Source: Phlegmacium glaucopus (lineage: Eukaryota > Basidiomycota > Agaricomycetes > Agaricales > Cortinariaceae). Taken from it: 64,000 nucleotides of DNA. Positions 48,327 to 58,661 of the stretch are shown here, piece by piece. Position 1 is the stretch's first letter; the number at the start of each line of letters is the position of its first letter. Below the pieces are notes generated by a model, which was given only the letters and a program-made list of their open reading frames with translations, made no database searches and was not told the origin of the DNA. Both the position numbers and the translations under genes were made by a program. The stretch covers positions 325,269 to 389,268 of the forward strand of contig MU130358.1 of the NCBI GenBank assembly GCA_015039465.1, read 5' to 3'.

Positions 48327-49663
48327 TCAATCAAGGGTGGGGTCGACTTTGACCACTACCTTTCCAGTCGCCCTTGCTGAGAGAATGCGGTCATACGCCT
48401 TGTGGACATCATCAAATTGATAAACTGAATCGACTATTGGCTGTAAGGTTCCTAGAAGATAACCAGGTATTGATTTCAACACTCTCAACAAGACGATATT
48501 ACATACCACTCGAAAAGAGCTCCTGCAAAGCTTTCATGTCATTCACATCATTCTTTACCAGAGCGAAGCTTTGAAACGATCATGTCAGGTTTCATTCACA
48601 GAAGGTAGGTGTATACTCACGAGTATCGTCTGTTTACATTACCGAGCCATGAGGGAATCACAACGGCTCCGATGGTCCTCACAACCTTCCACATCTCAGA
48701 GCCTGAGAAGTTTTTGGGCAACGGTCCAGTGCTAATGAATATTCCCTTAGGAGCAAGGTACTTTGCACTGTGGGTGAAAAGGGAAGGATCCGCTAAACCG
48801 ACGGCATCATAAATGATATGGTATTTCGTTGACGGAACATTCTGAGAAAGGTATTCGTGAAGAGGGGCTTTGGTGTAATCGATAAACTGGCCCGGAGTGT
48901 CATAAAATGAAGTAAAGATGCTCAGAAACTGTCCTCACCTCGTCAGCACCCATCTTCCGAACAAAAGCTTCGTTTTTCCCAGATGCAGTTGCCACCACTC
49001 GCGCGCCTTTGGCTTTCGCGAGTTGGATAGCGAAGGCGCCAACGGAAGTGCTCCCACCGTTGACAAAAACAATTTGTTCAGATTCTAGATTGCCAATGTG
49101 GATAAGCGCTTGGTAGGCGGTCATCGCAGCCAGGCTGATGCCTGCGGCTTGGACTGGAGTAATATTTGAAGGTCGAAGGACGAAGTGGTCGGCGGGCCCG
49201 CGGATGTATTCTGCCAAAGCACCTTGACGCGTCTTAGACTGTAATTCTGAACGGCGGTGGCGATGGAACGGTATTATTAAATTTTAACCTAGACTACAGG
49301 ATGAACTTACCGGCAGGTATCCATCCATAGACGTTGTCTCCGTTCGAAAATGTAGTTCCATTGGAATCGACGATGACCCCACTCAAGTCATGTTCTGCTA
49401 TATGAGGCCGCTTCGCGAACAGATTTGGTACCCATTTCATCATTTTCCAACCCCTTAATACAGAGGATTGCTGTCAATTCGCCGTATTTGGGAGCAAAAA
49501 GAACTCACACAGGATTGAGGGCACCAGCCTGGACTTTGATAAGGACCTCGCCTTTCTCGAGCTTTTGCGGAACAGGAAAATCAGATCGAAGAACAAGTGC
49601 ATTTGCGGGCTTCCCCCGCCGAACAACAGTCCATGCACGCTGTACAGCAGGCGTATCAGCCAT
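48327..49663 (-). CDS. MDR-family oxidoreductase, copy 2
   Basis: This is the tandem paralog of the 46.6-48.0 kb gene. The six exons are 49663-49509, 49453-49311, 49246-48939, 48886-48621, 48568-48507 and 48451-48327, giving 352 residues. It shares the long blocks RAWTV, ALAEYIRGPAD and VNGGSTSVGAFAIQLAKAKG, and the end RATGKVVVKVDPTLD. All five introns are at the same places except that the donor of intron 4 has moved six bases downstream, adding two residues. Exons 1-3 are the most alike; exons 4-5 have diverged more. No frameshift or stop is present, so both copies should be functional. Confidence 0.9.
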
Positions 49664-50272
49664 AGTAGATAGAGGATCAAACTGAGTAGAATCCGTAGTC
49701 CAAAAACATCCCCATCAACCATGTGAAATTATAGGTGGGAATGAAATCAATCGTTGACAATCAGGCTCATTCGATGAGCGTCGAGCGCGAAGGTTTGGAT
49801 CAGTGGACGAGAACTCATTCAAAATCAAATTGGTACATAAATGGTACGCCATGCAATCCCCGCTGTACTCAGCTCGAGTACATAAGCTGAGGTGAAAACA
49901 GCTGTAAGCCGGCTTTCGCAATGAACATTGGTTATCGACATACAGGCTACCACCGACTTCTTAATAACTGACGTCCCATGCTCGTATAACGCTAAAGCTG
50001 GCTTTGGACTCTGAATAATTTTTTTAGGATCATCAGAAGATATGTAAATTTATTTTTTAAATTTAATATATTAAATGTAGGCTCTAGGTTTGAAACTCCG
50101 ACGATGTCCGTGTCATGATCCCGTGACTCTTGCGCCGCTGATTCGTGAGCTCAAGTTTGGAACGATCGCCCTCTGCCCAAGACTCCAAAGGATATTGCTA
50201 ACGACCGCACATTCGCGCTCCCTCATCCTCAACATTTAAACTGTAAGCGGCATACGATATTTCGACAACACA
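49664..50272. other. Divergent promoter of oxidoreductase copy 2 and CRM1
   Basis: No gene seen. An AT-rich block (TTTTTTAAATTTAATATATTAAA) lies near 50053-50075. Confidence 0.4.
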
Positions 50273-53200
50273 ATGGAGGTCAGACAAGCATAGGAACCTG
50301 CATATTTCATTTACTTCATCTTAATGACAGGGTCTACTCGATTTCTCGAGAGAATTCAACATCGGTCTTCTGGACAAAGTCGTCATGGCCTTTTACACAG
50401 GTATCGGATCGGAGGTGAGCGTGAATGGCTTGAAACGCGCGACCGTGTTCTGAGATCCTGACTATCATTTTCTCTAGCAACAAATAGCCCAACAAGTTCT
50501 CACTCAATTCCAAGAGCACCCTGATTCTTGGACAAGGGTACCAGACATCTTAGACAAATCATCCTTTCCCCAATCGAAGGTAGGTTATTTGATCCATTCG
50601 ATGTCTAATCGCTCTGATTTCATATTGTAAACAGTACATTGGTCTTCAAATCCTCGAAAAGCTTATCACAACTAGATGGAAAACCTTACCGGATGGACAA
50701 CGACAAGGTAAGTATCATGATATAAATTGAAGCTTTCCGTTCCATGACTTATAATATCTATAGGCATTCGAAATTTTATCGTCGGGATCACCGTAAAAGT
50801 TGCCTCCGACGAAGTTTCCTTCCGCAAGGAGAAGACATATGTCAACAAACTGAACCTTGCTCTTGTCCAAGTACGTGTACTGTGTCAACTTTTCCATCTA
50901 TATTTTTTCAGGCAATGCTAGATTCTCAAACAAGAATGGCCACACAATTGGCCGAACTTCATAACGGAGCTTGTCGAATCTTCTAAAACTAATCTTTCAC
51001 TCTGCGAAAACAATATGGTTATCATGAAGCTTTTATCAGAAGAAATTTTCGATTTCTCGGCAGAACAAATGACACAAACCAAGATAAAAAACCTCAAAAA
51101 CCAGATGTGTGGGGAGTTCTCTGAGATCTTCAAGCTCTGCTCAGAGGTCCTTGAGGAGGCACAGAAGACTTCACTTATCAAAGCTACTTTGGAAACACTT
51201 CTCCGATTCTTGAACTGGATTCCTCTTGGATATATATTTGAGACCACAATCATCGACCTTCTCCTAAATCGCGTGAGTTCTAGCATTTTATTCCATTTGT
51301 TTAAAATGCATCCCTTAACCCGCTTCGTTTCATCCAGTTCTTAGAGGCTCCCGAGTTCCGCAACGTTACCCTGAAATGTCTGGCAGAGATAGCTGCACTT
51401 AATGTCGGGCCAGAATACGACCCTAAATTCGTTATTCTTTTCGCCATGGTCATGACTTCTGTTAACCGAATGATACCTCCAAACACGAATATCGCCCATG
51501 CATATATGACTGCCTCTGATTCGGGACAAGAACTAGTCCTCAATCTTGCCCTCTTCCTCGCTAACTTTTTATCAAACCATGTACGGCCTGTTGAAGCGGA
51601 GCAGAACCGAGATGTGCTGTTGAATGCACATCTGTACATGGTCAAGATTTCCCAAGTCGACGAACGTGAAATCTTCAAGATTTGTTTAGAGTATTGGGTG
51701 AAGCTAGTCTCTGAGCTTTATGAGGAGATTCAGAGCTTGCCAATTGGTGATTCGGGCCTTCTGATGGGTCTAAGTCTGGGTGGATCGGGTGGCGCACAAA
51801 ACATGCTGAATGGTATGTCACTACGCAAGAACATTTACAGTGACGTGTTGTCGAATCTGCGGCTGGTCGTCATTGAACGGATGGTTAAACCTGAGGAGGT
51901 TTGCTACACTTCTTTTTCTGTGGCTCAATGCTTAACATTATTCGCCTAGGTTCTCATTGTCGAGAACGATGAAGGAGAAATTGTGCGAGAGTTCATGAAA
52001 GAGATCGATACGATTGTTCTTTACAAGTCCATGCGCGAGCTCCTTGTCTATCTCACCCATCTCGATGTTTCGGACACAGAAACTATCCTCACTGAGAAAC
52101 TCTCAAAGCAAGTCGATGGGTCAGAGTGGTCATGGAACAACCTTAATACACTTTGCTGGGCTATTGGTTCCATATCTGGTGCAATGAGTAAAGTGTTTTA
52201 ACTATCGCAATGTTCTGTTTCCGCTGATCTTTTTCCCTGGTTGCCAGATGAGGAAACTGAGAAACGCTTCTTGGTAACTGTTATCAAAGATCTATTGGGA
52301 CTCTGTGAGATCAAACGTGGAAAAGACAACAAGGCTGTCGTCGCCTCCGACATTATGTATATCGTCGGTCAATACCCTCGATTCCTTAAGGCGCACTGGA
52401 AGTTCTTGAAAACTGTCGTCAACAAGCTCTTCGAGTTCATGCACGAGACCCACGAAGGTGTACAGGACATGGCCTGTGACACTTTCATTAAGATCGCACA
52501 GAAATGCCGCCGACATTTTGTGATGCAACAATCCGGAGAGCAAGAACCGTTCGTGGATGAAATTCTGCGCCTCTTGCACAGGATTACCGTGGACCTGTCA
52601 CCTCAACAGGTCTTAATCGTTATTGCTGTTAGTTGTGTCTCGCTGACTGACCGTATTCTTTTTTCAAGGTGCATACATTCTATGAAGCAGTTGGCTACAT
52701 GATTTCCGCGCAACCGAACAAACCCCAACAGGAGAAACTCATTGCGAAGTTGATGGAATTGCCAAACAATGCTGTGTGTATACCTGAATGACATTCTAAA
52801 ATTTATCTGACGTTGACCTTTAACAACCAGTGGGATTCGTTGATGGCCCAGGCATCCCAGAATATGGACGTTCTTTCAAGCACTGACAATATCAAGATCT
52901 TGGCCAACGTTCTGAAAACGAACGTCTCAGCGTGTACTTCAATCGGGAGTTTCTATCTCCCTCAGCTAGGGCGTATATTTTTGGATATGCTGGGTCTCTA
53001 CAAGGCCGTGAGTGGCATTGTGAGCGAGACTGTTGAAAAAGAAGGTTTGTTTGTCTTTATCCGTTTCTTTTTATTTTGCTTGAATGCTGATCCAATTTGC
53101 AGGGCCCATTGCGACTAAAACGCCCAAAGTCCGCCAGCTGCGGACGGTAAAGAAAGAAATTCTGAAGCTTATGGAGACATATATCAAGAAAGCGGAAGAT

Positions 53201-54355
53201 CTCGATGCCGTCAATACTAATTTCATGCCGCCACTGCTTGATGCTATTCTCGGTGACTATAATCGCAATGTACCATCGTCCAGGGACGCGGAAGTGTTGA
53301 ACGTAATGGCGACCATCGTTGTTAGACTCGGAGTGCGTCTGTTTCACTAATGAGCGTACTAGGGATTATACTAAAAGATGTACAATTTCAAGGGCCTTTT
53401 GACACCACAGGTTCCTGCTATCCTGGAAGCCGTCTTCGAACCTACCTTGAACATGATCAATCAAGACTTTGCCGAGTTCCCTGAGCATCGTATGGGACTG
53501 TTCAGACTGCTCCGTGCAATTAATCTTCACTGCTTCCCTGGTAAGGATGATTTATAATATTAGAAAAATATTTGACGCCCATGCAAACGCAGCATTATTG
53601 ACTATCCCCCCCACCCAATTCAAATTGTTCATGGACAGTATAATCTGGGCTATCAAGCATACCATGCGTGATATTGCTGACACTGGTCTAAATAGTACGT
53701 ATTATCGAGGTTGTTCTATAGGCGTCTTATCCTGATGCTCGTTCTTTCAGTGTGCCTGGAGGTTGTCAACAACTTTGCAGCAGCGGCAGATCCGGCTGTG
53801 ACCACCGCGTTCTTCCAACAATATTTCCTGAGCATCATCCAGGATATATTCTTTGTCCTTACCGATGCTGATCACAAGAGTGGTTTCAAGCTTCAAAGCG
53901 TCATGCTTGCTCGAATGTTCCAGCTTGTTGAACTGAACGTCATCCAAACACCTCTGTACGACGCATCGCAAGTGGAGGCCAGTATGACCAACGTTATTTT
54001 CCTGCGAGAATACACGGCAAATTTATTGAAGACCGCTTTCCCCCACGTACAAAAGTAAGTCGTATCTTCTACTGCCGTCCCATTATGATGACTAAATCAT
54101 TCCCACAGCTCTCAAGTGCAGACTTTCGTCTCGTCCCTATCGGAAAATCACAACGATATCAATCGTTTCAAGCTGGCCCTTCGAGATTTCCTAATCCAAC
54201 TGAAAGAGTTTTCTGCAGGAGACAATACTGAACTTTTCTTGGAGGAGAAGGAGTATGAAAGTCAACAAAAGGCGGAAGCTGAACGTCAAACCGCTATGCG
54301 GATTCCTGGTATGCTGAAGCCCAGTCAGATGGACGATAAGGATGAAGATATTTGA
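50273..54355 (+). CDS. CRM1: Exportin-1 (CRM1/XPO1)
   Basis: This is the RanGTP-dependent receptor for leucine-rich nuclear export signals. The model has 16 exons and 1077 residues: 50273-50278, 50331-50414, 50478-50579, 50635-50707, 50764-50870, 50922-51272, 51338-51898, 51950-52187, 52248-52609, 52669-52773, 52831-53044, 53103-53332, 53393-53540, 53593-53694, 53751-54054 and 54109-54355. The first coding exon is just ATGGAG. Diagnostic blocks include [73 protein letters not shown] and [17 protein letters not shown]. The groove Cys of LLGLC (about residue 527, codon 52304-52306) corresponds to the leptomycin-B-reactive Cys of sensitive species. The tail ends QMDDKDEDI. Confidence 0.97.
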
Positions 54356-54802
54356 TCTAATTAATGAATCAATGGGATCCGTTTGACATCTTCTTGTTTG
54401 ATTCCTTCTCTACAATTTAGTCCCCCCCTTTCACAATGTATAGCGATTTTGATACGTAAAGCCAACATCACTCTTCCTCTTTCCCAAACCTACCATTCCA
54501 CTATGTTGTACAAAGCTCTCTGAGCTCAGCTGCTGTCGTATTCTTCTTCCGCTCTCGAAGTCATGATAATTTTTATGTACTATTAGCAAGAGAATAATAT
54601 AGCAGAAATAAAAATTTCTGAAGTGTCGGTGCGATCAAAATTGTCACGTTTTTACAATGAGTCTCTTTGATCAATAATGATAACACGATGCCTTGAGGTT
54701 GTCCTTTATATCCGCCCACCCTTTCAAGTTATCAAATTATAGCCGGTCTCGTACACCGGATCTAGAAATCAACATTAACAGTCTGCTTGTTCTTACCCCA
54801 CA
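54356..54802. other. Intergenic CRM1/TMA20
   Basis: CRM1 3' region and TMA20 promoter. A TTTATA run lies near 54702 on the plus strand. No gene seen. Confidence 0.4.
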
Positions 54803-55564
54803 ATGTTTAAAAAGTTTGTTGTGAACCGAACCTTTTTTTAATCACCGTCTTAATTGTCTGGCTTGGATCATAGATTTTCAGCATCTACGGATATTTCAGG
54901 CCACACTCCTGTCAAGCAATCGGTGCAAAGGCAGATTAGAGCAGCCGTATTATCGCAATGGAAGGTAGAACCTGAAACTCTCGAAGCGATTTGGCCAAAG
55001 AAAGAAAGTCTTGTCCATGTCAAGTGGTCTGCTCAACTTGTTTTCTTCTATACGATCTTACCATAATCTCTAATATATCCTTGCGTAGCAGAGAACACAT
55101 ATCAGTGTACACCGTCAATACGGAACCGTTATTTTTCCAACACTTTGATGGTCCATTGTACCCAACATTACGATTATTGCACAAATGTGACTCGGTGGGC
55201 ATCATTTGAGGCATGATACATCATTCTGACTCGTGTGTTCGCCTCCTTTTTTTCTCTTTCTTTTTGTGTAGATCCCTACATCCTTCCCAAAGTCCAAATT
55301 GATCGTGGGGCAATTCGTTTCCTTCTGGCCGGTGCTCACATGATGTGTCCGGGCCTTACATCCGCAGGTGGACACTTACCTCCGGCAGAGGAAATGGTTC
55401 CCACAGAGAGTCTTGTCGCCATTCATGCAGAGGGTAAAGAACACGCTGTGGGAGTCGGAATTACAAAAATGAGCACAGAGGATATGAAGAAAATTAACAA
55501 GGGTGTTGGTGTTGAAACCGCGACATATCTTGGAGATGATTTGTGGGCATTGCAAACCCTTTGA
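54803..55564 (+). CDS. TMA20: Tma20 / MCT-1, PUA-domain ribosome-associated factor
   Basis: Tma20 with Tma22 (MCT-1/DENR) recycles 40S subunits and assists re-initiation. The four exons are 54803-54813, 54874-55026, 55089-55186 and 55272-55564, giving 184 residues. The 11-nt first exon encodes MFKKF with the next exon, matching the conserved start. Then come [35 protein letters not shown] and [20 protein letters not shown]. The PUA core is [19 protein letters not shown] to [15 protein letters not shown]. The donor after VHVKC (TG|GTCTGC) was chosen because it restores the family's K-C-REH junction. Confidence 0.94.
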
Positions 55565-56014
55565 TTCGGGACCGTTGTTGTCAAAGGCTTTGGGTCTAAT
55601 AGCCACTTCCGAGCGGTGGTCGTCATAATAATCTCATGGTTGGCAGCTGACTTTGAGTCGTCAGATAAGAATAGGATAATATTTAATCACTTGACCTGCG
55701 CAACGCCCTTTCCTCGTCCAACAATGATTGATATATACTCATGATGTGTCAAGAATATCTCTTCGGACAAACTTGGTTGCCTTCCGATTATCAAACAAAG
55801 GGAAAAAAACAACTCGTAGTTTGAGAATTCTAATTTCTATGCTTGTTTCATCAAGGAAACCCCAGAACGTTGCTTTCATCATAGCCGGAAATGACTCCGT
55901 AGCTGCAGGAGCGCGCACCCTGAACCGGTTCACTTCCGAGTTCATGGACAACTTTTTCTTTGGCCTTGCTTGCTTCAGAATTTACTTGCCTCTAGAAGTT
56001 CAGAATATTCCTTT
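55565..56014. other. Intergenic TMA20/SRR1
   Basis: No gene seen. Confidence 0.4.
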
Positions 56015-56830
56015 ATGACATCCTCTGAATTTACACTTGTCAAGTCGGCGAAAAAGAGGAAAAACAAAAGGATCCAATCACCACCTTCCACATCTCAGTC
56101 ACTAGCTCGACTGAGAGAACAAGTTAGACAAGAGGAATGGTTCATAGAATGTTCACGTTAGTTGTCAATCATGTAGATAGATTCCGAGGCCTCGTTCTAA
56201 CGCGTCCCAATTGGCTTCTAGACATAATGAAAAGCTCCTGGCATTGTTTTTCTACTGAGAAGCCAGTTGTTCTTTGCCTAGGTCTTGGTAGTCCCAGTTC
56301 ATCGCACGTATCTCGTGTTCAGCTTGCGTTTCTGTCGGAGGCATGTCAGTCGTTGGAAGTTGTATGTATTCATTTTATTATATTGTCAGGGATCCATCTT
56401 GCCAAAAAATATATTTATTCAAATTTTTTACAACGCGTCCTGACAGAATCCTGGGGATATCTCCATCTATGATCCTGTTTTTACGACGGAAGATCATTTA
56501 CTTTTCGAAGAGCTCAATATGAAAGTGTTGATTGAGACGGCGAACAAAGCATGTGCTTATCTCTTCCAATTCTATACTTCCAGGAAGGTTAAACATATTC
56601 TTAGAGCGCTGCCTCTTATGCTTTGAATGTCCCTACCATATGCTTCATGCCCCATTGTGACTTGGATCTCTATGAATCCCTTCTTCAATCAAACTGGAAC
56701 AGGGCCCAGCTGTCTAACATCTTTCTCATTGGGAACCACTTGGAGATGTATCTTGAAAAGTAAGCATCATTTCATCATCATGGGGTACTATAGCCTAAAA
56801 AAACGCCAGCAAGTCGAAAAGGGCACTTGA
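56015..56830 (+). CDS. SRR1: SRR1-like domain protein
   Basis: The five exons are 56015-56156, 56222-56361, 56447-56548, 56605-56759 and 56794-56830, giving 191 residues. The SRR1 domain shows VVLCLGLGSPSSSHVSRVQL, then IYDPVFTTEDHLLFEELNM and VPTICFMPHCDLDLYESLLQ. SNIFLIGNHLEMYLE follows. The N-terminus is basic (KSAKKRKNKRIQ) and may be a nuclear signal. Intron 3 (56549-56604) needs a GC donor (AAA|GCATGT). In plants SRR1 acts in light/clock signalling, and the yeast relative (Ber1) in microtubule processes; the role here is unknown. The very short last exon is the least certain part. Confidence 0.8.
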
Positions 56831-57266
56831 ATCGGGTTCTCCATGTTTGCTCCAAATTGGTGAGTTACTGATGATGACGCATTGGCAGACTCCCTTATCT
56901 TTTTAGCCCCTTTACTTGACTGTCGGCCGCTCCCAGCCTCAGATTCTTGGCCAACTGCCTTTAATAACATATCTGTGCACTTCCTCCACTCAGACTTCTG
57001 TTGGCCTACCGCGGCCCGCGGCTTTATGTCGGATAGATAGCCAGGGCTAGCCCGTGTGACTAATCTAATCTGGAATGTTCAATTTTTACCCGCTATCACA
57101 ATTCAATGCAAAGTTGGGAATGTAAATTTAAATAGCTCTTATCCAAAGCCCAAAAAAAGTATGGTATGATACGCTCGATAAGACAGAGACATTGCAGTTG
57201 AGAACATAGGAAGCAACCGAAACAAATGACTAGAAGAAAATGAGACAATAAGCATAGAGGCACTAT
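56831..57266. other. Convergent 3' spacer
   Basis: Between SRR1-like and the minus-strand acidic gene. No gene seen. Confidence 0.4.
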
Positions 57267-58256
57267 CTAGCACTCTTGGTAATGATTATACGAAGTGGTG
57301 AGGTGCTCGTCAGGGAAGGGAAGGGGATCAATCTCAAAGCAGAAATAAGGATCGTCCACGTCAATATATACACGAGGATCAGAATGGCGCAATCTACTAC
57401 TGCGTTCAGCAGGAAGGGGAACTGAAGCAGGATCAACCAAAGTCAGAGAGGAACTTGACCTGCCGAGCGAGGGAGTCGTCGGTGCATCAGATTCATCGTC
57501 TGACGTGTCTTCTATGGCGTCAGGGACGGGCAGGTCTTCTAGGTCATCCAGGTCGTAATAAGGAAGTGGGTCTTCATGGGGTGGTGAGACGGAGGAAACA
57601 AGAGTGGTGTCGAAATGATAGGCATGGATAATAGGTGGGTGATATGGTGGATATGGCACAGGATATTGTACGGAAATGGAAGAAGTAGGATAATATGAAG
57701 AAGGATTAGGAAGGTCGCCCGACGAGGACATAGAAGAGATTGGGCTATAGAGTGGAAATTCATCATCGTCAGCTGGTAAAGCTGACATATGGTGTTCCGA
57801 GTCAACGCTGAAATCGTCATCATCATCGTCGCCTAGTGTCTCTAGCAAAGAATCTAGCCACTGAGCCTCAGAGGCCTTGGCTTCATCCGTGGTCGATTCG
57901 CTGACTAGTTTGCCAGCATCTGGAAACATGAAGGAGTCAACAACTTCCACTGAGTCTAATACCTCGTCTGCGTCGTCATCGTCGTCTTCGTCGACAGAAT
58001 CATGGTGTGTATCTGGCAGAGCAGGCGGAAGTGTACCGGAATGTGAGTTGACAATCGAGTTTTTTATGAGGACCCAACGATGCAAATTGCAGCTGTCTTT
58101 GCTAGAGGTAGACAGGTGCAGCTTGGAACGGGCCAACGAGTATAGAGAATCAGATAACATGGTAGTATGAATTGGCGGTGCGGGTGGTGGTGAGTGGGCG
58201 TCTGTTGTGGGAGTGACAAATAAGTCCAAGTCGTGACACATATAGAGTACACACAT
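57267..58256 (-). CDS. Hypothetical acidic Ser/Pro-rich protein, 329 residues
   Basis: This is a single-exon frame beginning MCVLYMCHDLDLFVTP at 58256, the first ATG in a frame open 20 codons further upstream. A short ordered block (MLSDSLYSLARSKLHLSTSS, CNLHRWVLIKNSI) is followed by long disordered acidic runs (DEDDDDDADEVLD, GDDDDDDFSVDSE). A Pro/Tyr-rich part (YPVPYPPYHPP) comes next, and the C-terminus is DPRVYIDVDDPYFCFEIDPL. The first and last blocks look constrained, the middle does not. There is no domain I can name. The lack of introns is unusual for this window. It may be a transcription-linked regulator; that is a guess from composition only. Confidence 0.65.
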   Translation of the reverse strand: MCVLYMCHDLDLFVTPTTDAHSPPPAPPIHTTMLSDSLYSLARSKLHLSTSSKDSCNLHRWVLIKNSIVNSHSGTLPPALPDTHHDSVDEDDDDDADEVLDSVEVVDSFMFPDAGKLVSESTTDEAKASEAQWLDSLLETLGDDDDDDFSVDSEHHMSALPADDDEFPLYSPISSMSSSGDLPNPSSYYPTSSISVQYPVPYPPYHPPIIHAYHFDTTLVSSVSPPHEDPLPYYDLDDLEDLPVPDAIEDTSDDESDAPTTPSLGRSSSSLTLVDPASVPLPAERSSRLRHSDPRVYIDVDDPYFCFEIDPLPFPDEHLTTSYNHYQEC

Positions 58257-58661
58257 ACGTGAAGACAGGTCTGGTTTACTGTTAGAGAGGTATACGGTCG
58301 ACAATTTCGGGCTCAAAAAGTAGGGAACCGTTCTTGGATGTTCGAACGAGTTTATTAACCATTCTCGATTGAGCCTGTTAGCCAGAGAGTTTATATGACT
58401 TTAGGCAGTACGAGGAATCAGAGATTTGGTCTGGGATGTGCTCAGGAAAGTTCAGGCGAACATGTTTGAGTTGGGGGTGATGGTGCAAGACACATTAACA
58501 AAGAGTCATGTTTATATACAAATGCGTACACATGCGTACACAACACTTTTTGACTCGGTTGTCACACAATGAACCAGGTCACACGAGCCAAGCCAGCCCT
58601 AGTAAAGAGTGTGTACGTAATATGTACAAGAAATGTCGCCACAAATAGTCACTGAGCATCA
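58257..58661. other. Spacer upstream of the acidic protein gene
   Basis: Promoter of the acidic gene and 3' flank of CDC27. No gene seen. Confidence 0.4.
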
